A DNA stretch of 21,026 nt, taken from contig CAJUAM010000046.1 in NCBI GenBank assembly GCA_910584615.1, positions 1-21,026 on the forward strand, read 5' to 3'. The position numbers and the translations under genes were made by a program. Source of the DNA: an uncultured Dorea sp. GTDB taxonomy: Bacteria; Bacillota; Clostridia; Lachnospirales; Lachnospiraceae. The notes under the pieces are model-generated. The model saw only the letters and a program-made list of their open reading frames with translations, did not search any database and was not told the DNA's origin. Below are positions 20,931 to 21,026 of the stretch, in pieces. Numbering within the stretch: the stretch's first letter is position 1; each line of letters starts with the position of its first letter.

Positions 20931-21026
20931 CTGTCTGCGTGGTCACTCCAGTCATCATACCATGAATGAAAAAGGGGCTGTCTGTTAATACCGATTTTTA
21001 GTCTCTAAATCTTAAAATACGAATCT

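Noticed and set aside
20931..20968. GTGAC/GTCAC hairpin just after the XRE gene
   Set aside because: Five-pair stem without a T-run; not convincing as a terminator.
20970..21026. Sequence GGGGCTGTCTG near the right edge resembling the end of some clostridial insertion sequences
   Set aside because: No matching inverted copy, no transposase and no target duplication are inside the window; it may continue beyond the edge but cannot be supported.

Overview
The window looks like a chromosomal segment of a low-GC Gram-positive anaerobe of the Clostridia, most likely a gut Lachnospiraceae. This is inferred from the rpmG-secE-nusG-rplK-rplA order, strong AAGGAGG-type ribosome binding sites, a tryptophan T-box, a TPP riboswitch in front of thiT, and the protein style. 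No mobile element, CRISPR array, rRNA or tRNA gene was recognised. Most genes lie on the minus strand; the plus-strand exceptions are a Cys-cluster protein, a GAF/degenerate-GGDEF protein, a LysR regulator and a small XRE regulator.

Region 1 (1-1615, minus) is the ribosomal/transcription operon rpmG-secE-nusG-rplK-rplA; rplA is only touched at its first codons. rpmG is a GTG-start 49-residue gene. Two short RNA motifs that mimic the L1-binding site of 23S rRNA sit directly on the ribosome binding sites of rplK and rplA. Region 2 (1653-2528) is a membrane-anchored C39-like protease. Region 3 (2689-6717, minus) is a tryptophan regulon: promoter, T-box with UGG specifier, terminator, then a substrate-binding lipoprotein, permease and ATPase (TrpXYZ type) and, 27 bp further on, an AEC-family carrier with no visible terminator between. 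Region 4 (6714-8574) holds a YczE-like membrane protein, a YkgJ-like Cys-cluster protein and a YjbR-like protein; the last two converge on a terminator hairpin whose two arms encode the same C-terminal peptide.

Region 5 (8215-12877, minus) is an operon of an alpha/beta hydrolase, the two halves of a heterodimeric ABC exporter with one canonical and one degenerate ATP site, and the YjbR protein. Region 6 (12910-14371) has an unrecognised 160-residue protein and a divergent PelD-like GAF plus degenerate GGDEF protein that keeps an RxxD c-di-GMP I-site. Region 7 (14411-19219) is a metabolic cluster: a divergent IlvD/Edd dehydratase, a TSUP permease, an ornithine-cyclodeaminase/ketimine-reductase homologue and a truncated 4-oxalocrotonate-tautomerase gene, transcribed away from a LysR regulator with an LTTR-type operator between them. 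Several key residues of the dehydratase and the cyclodeaminase homologue differ from the textbook enzymes, so the pathway is probably not branched-chain amino acid synthesis and is the best candidate for something undescribed.

Region 8 (19298-20167, minus) is thiT behind a TPP riboswitch whose terminator overlaps the ribosome binding site. Region 9 (20200-20930) is a small membrane-anchored unknown protein divergent from an XRE regulator, with a perfect palindrome on its promoter. The last ~95 bases hold no gene I can support.
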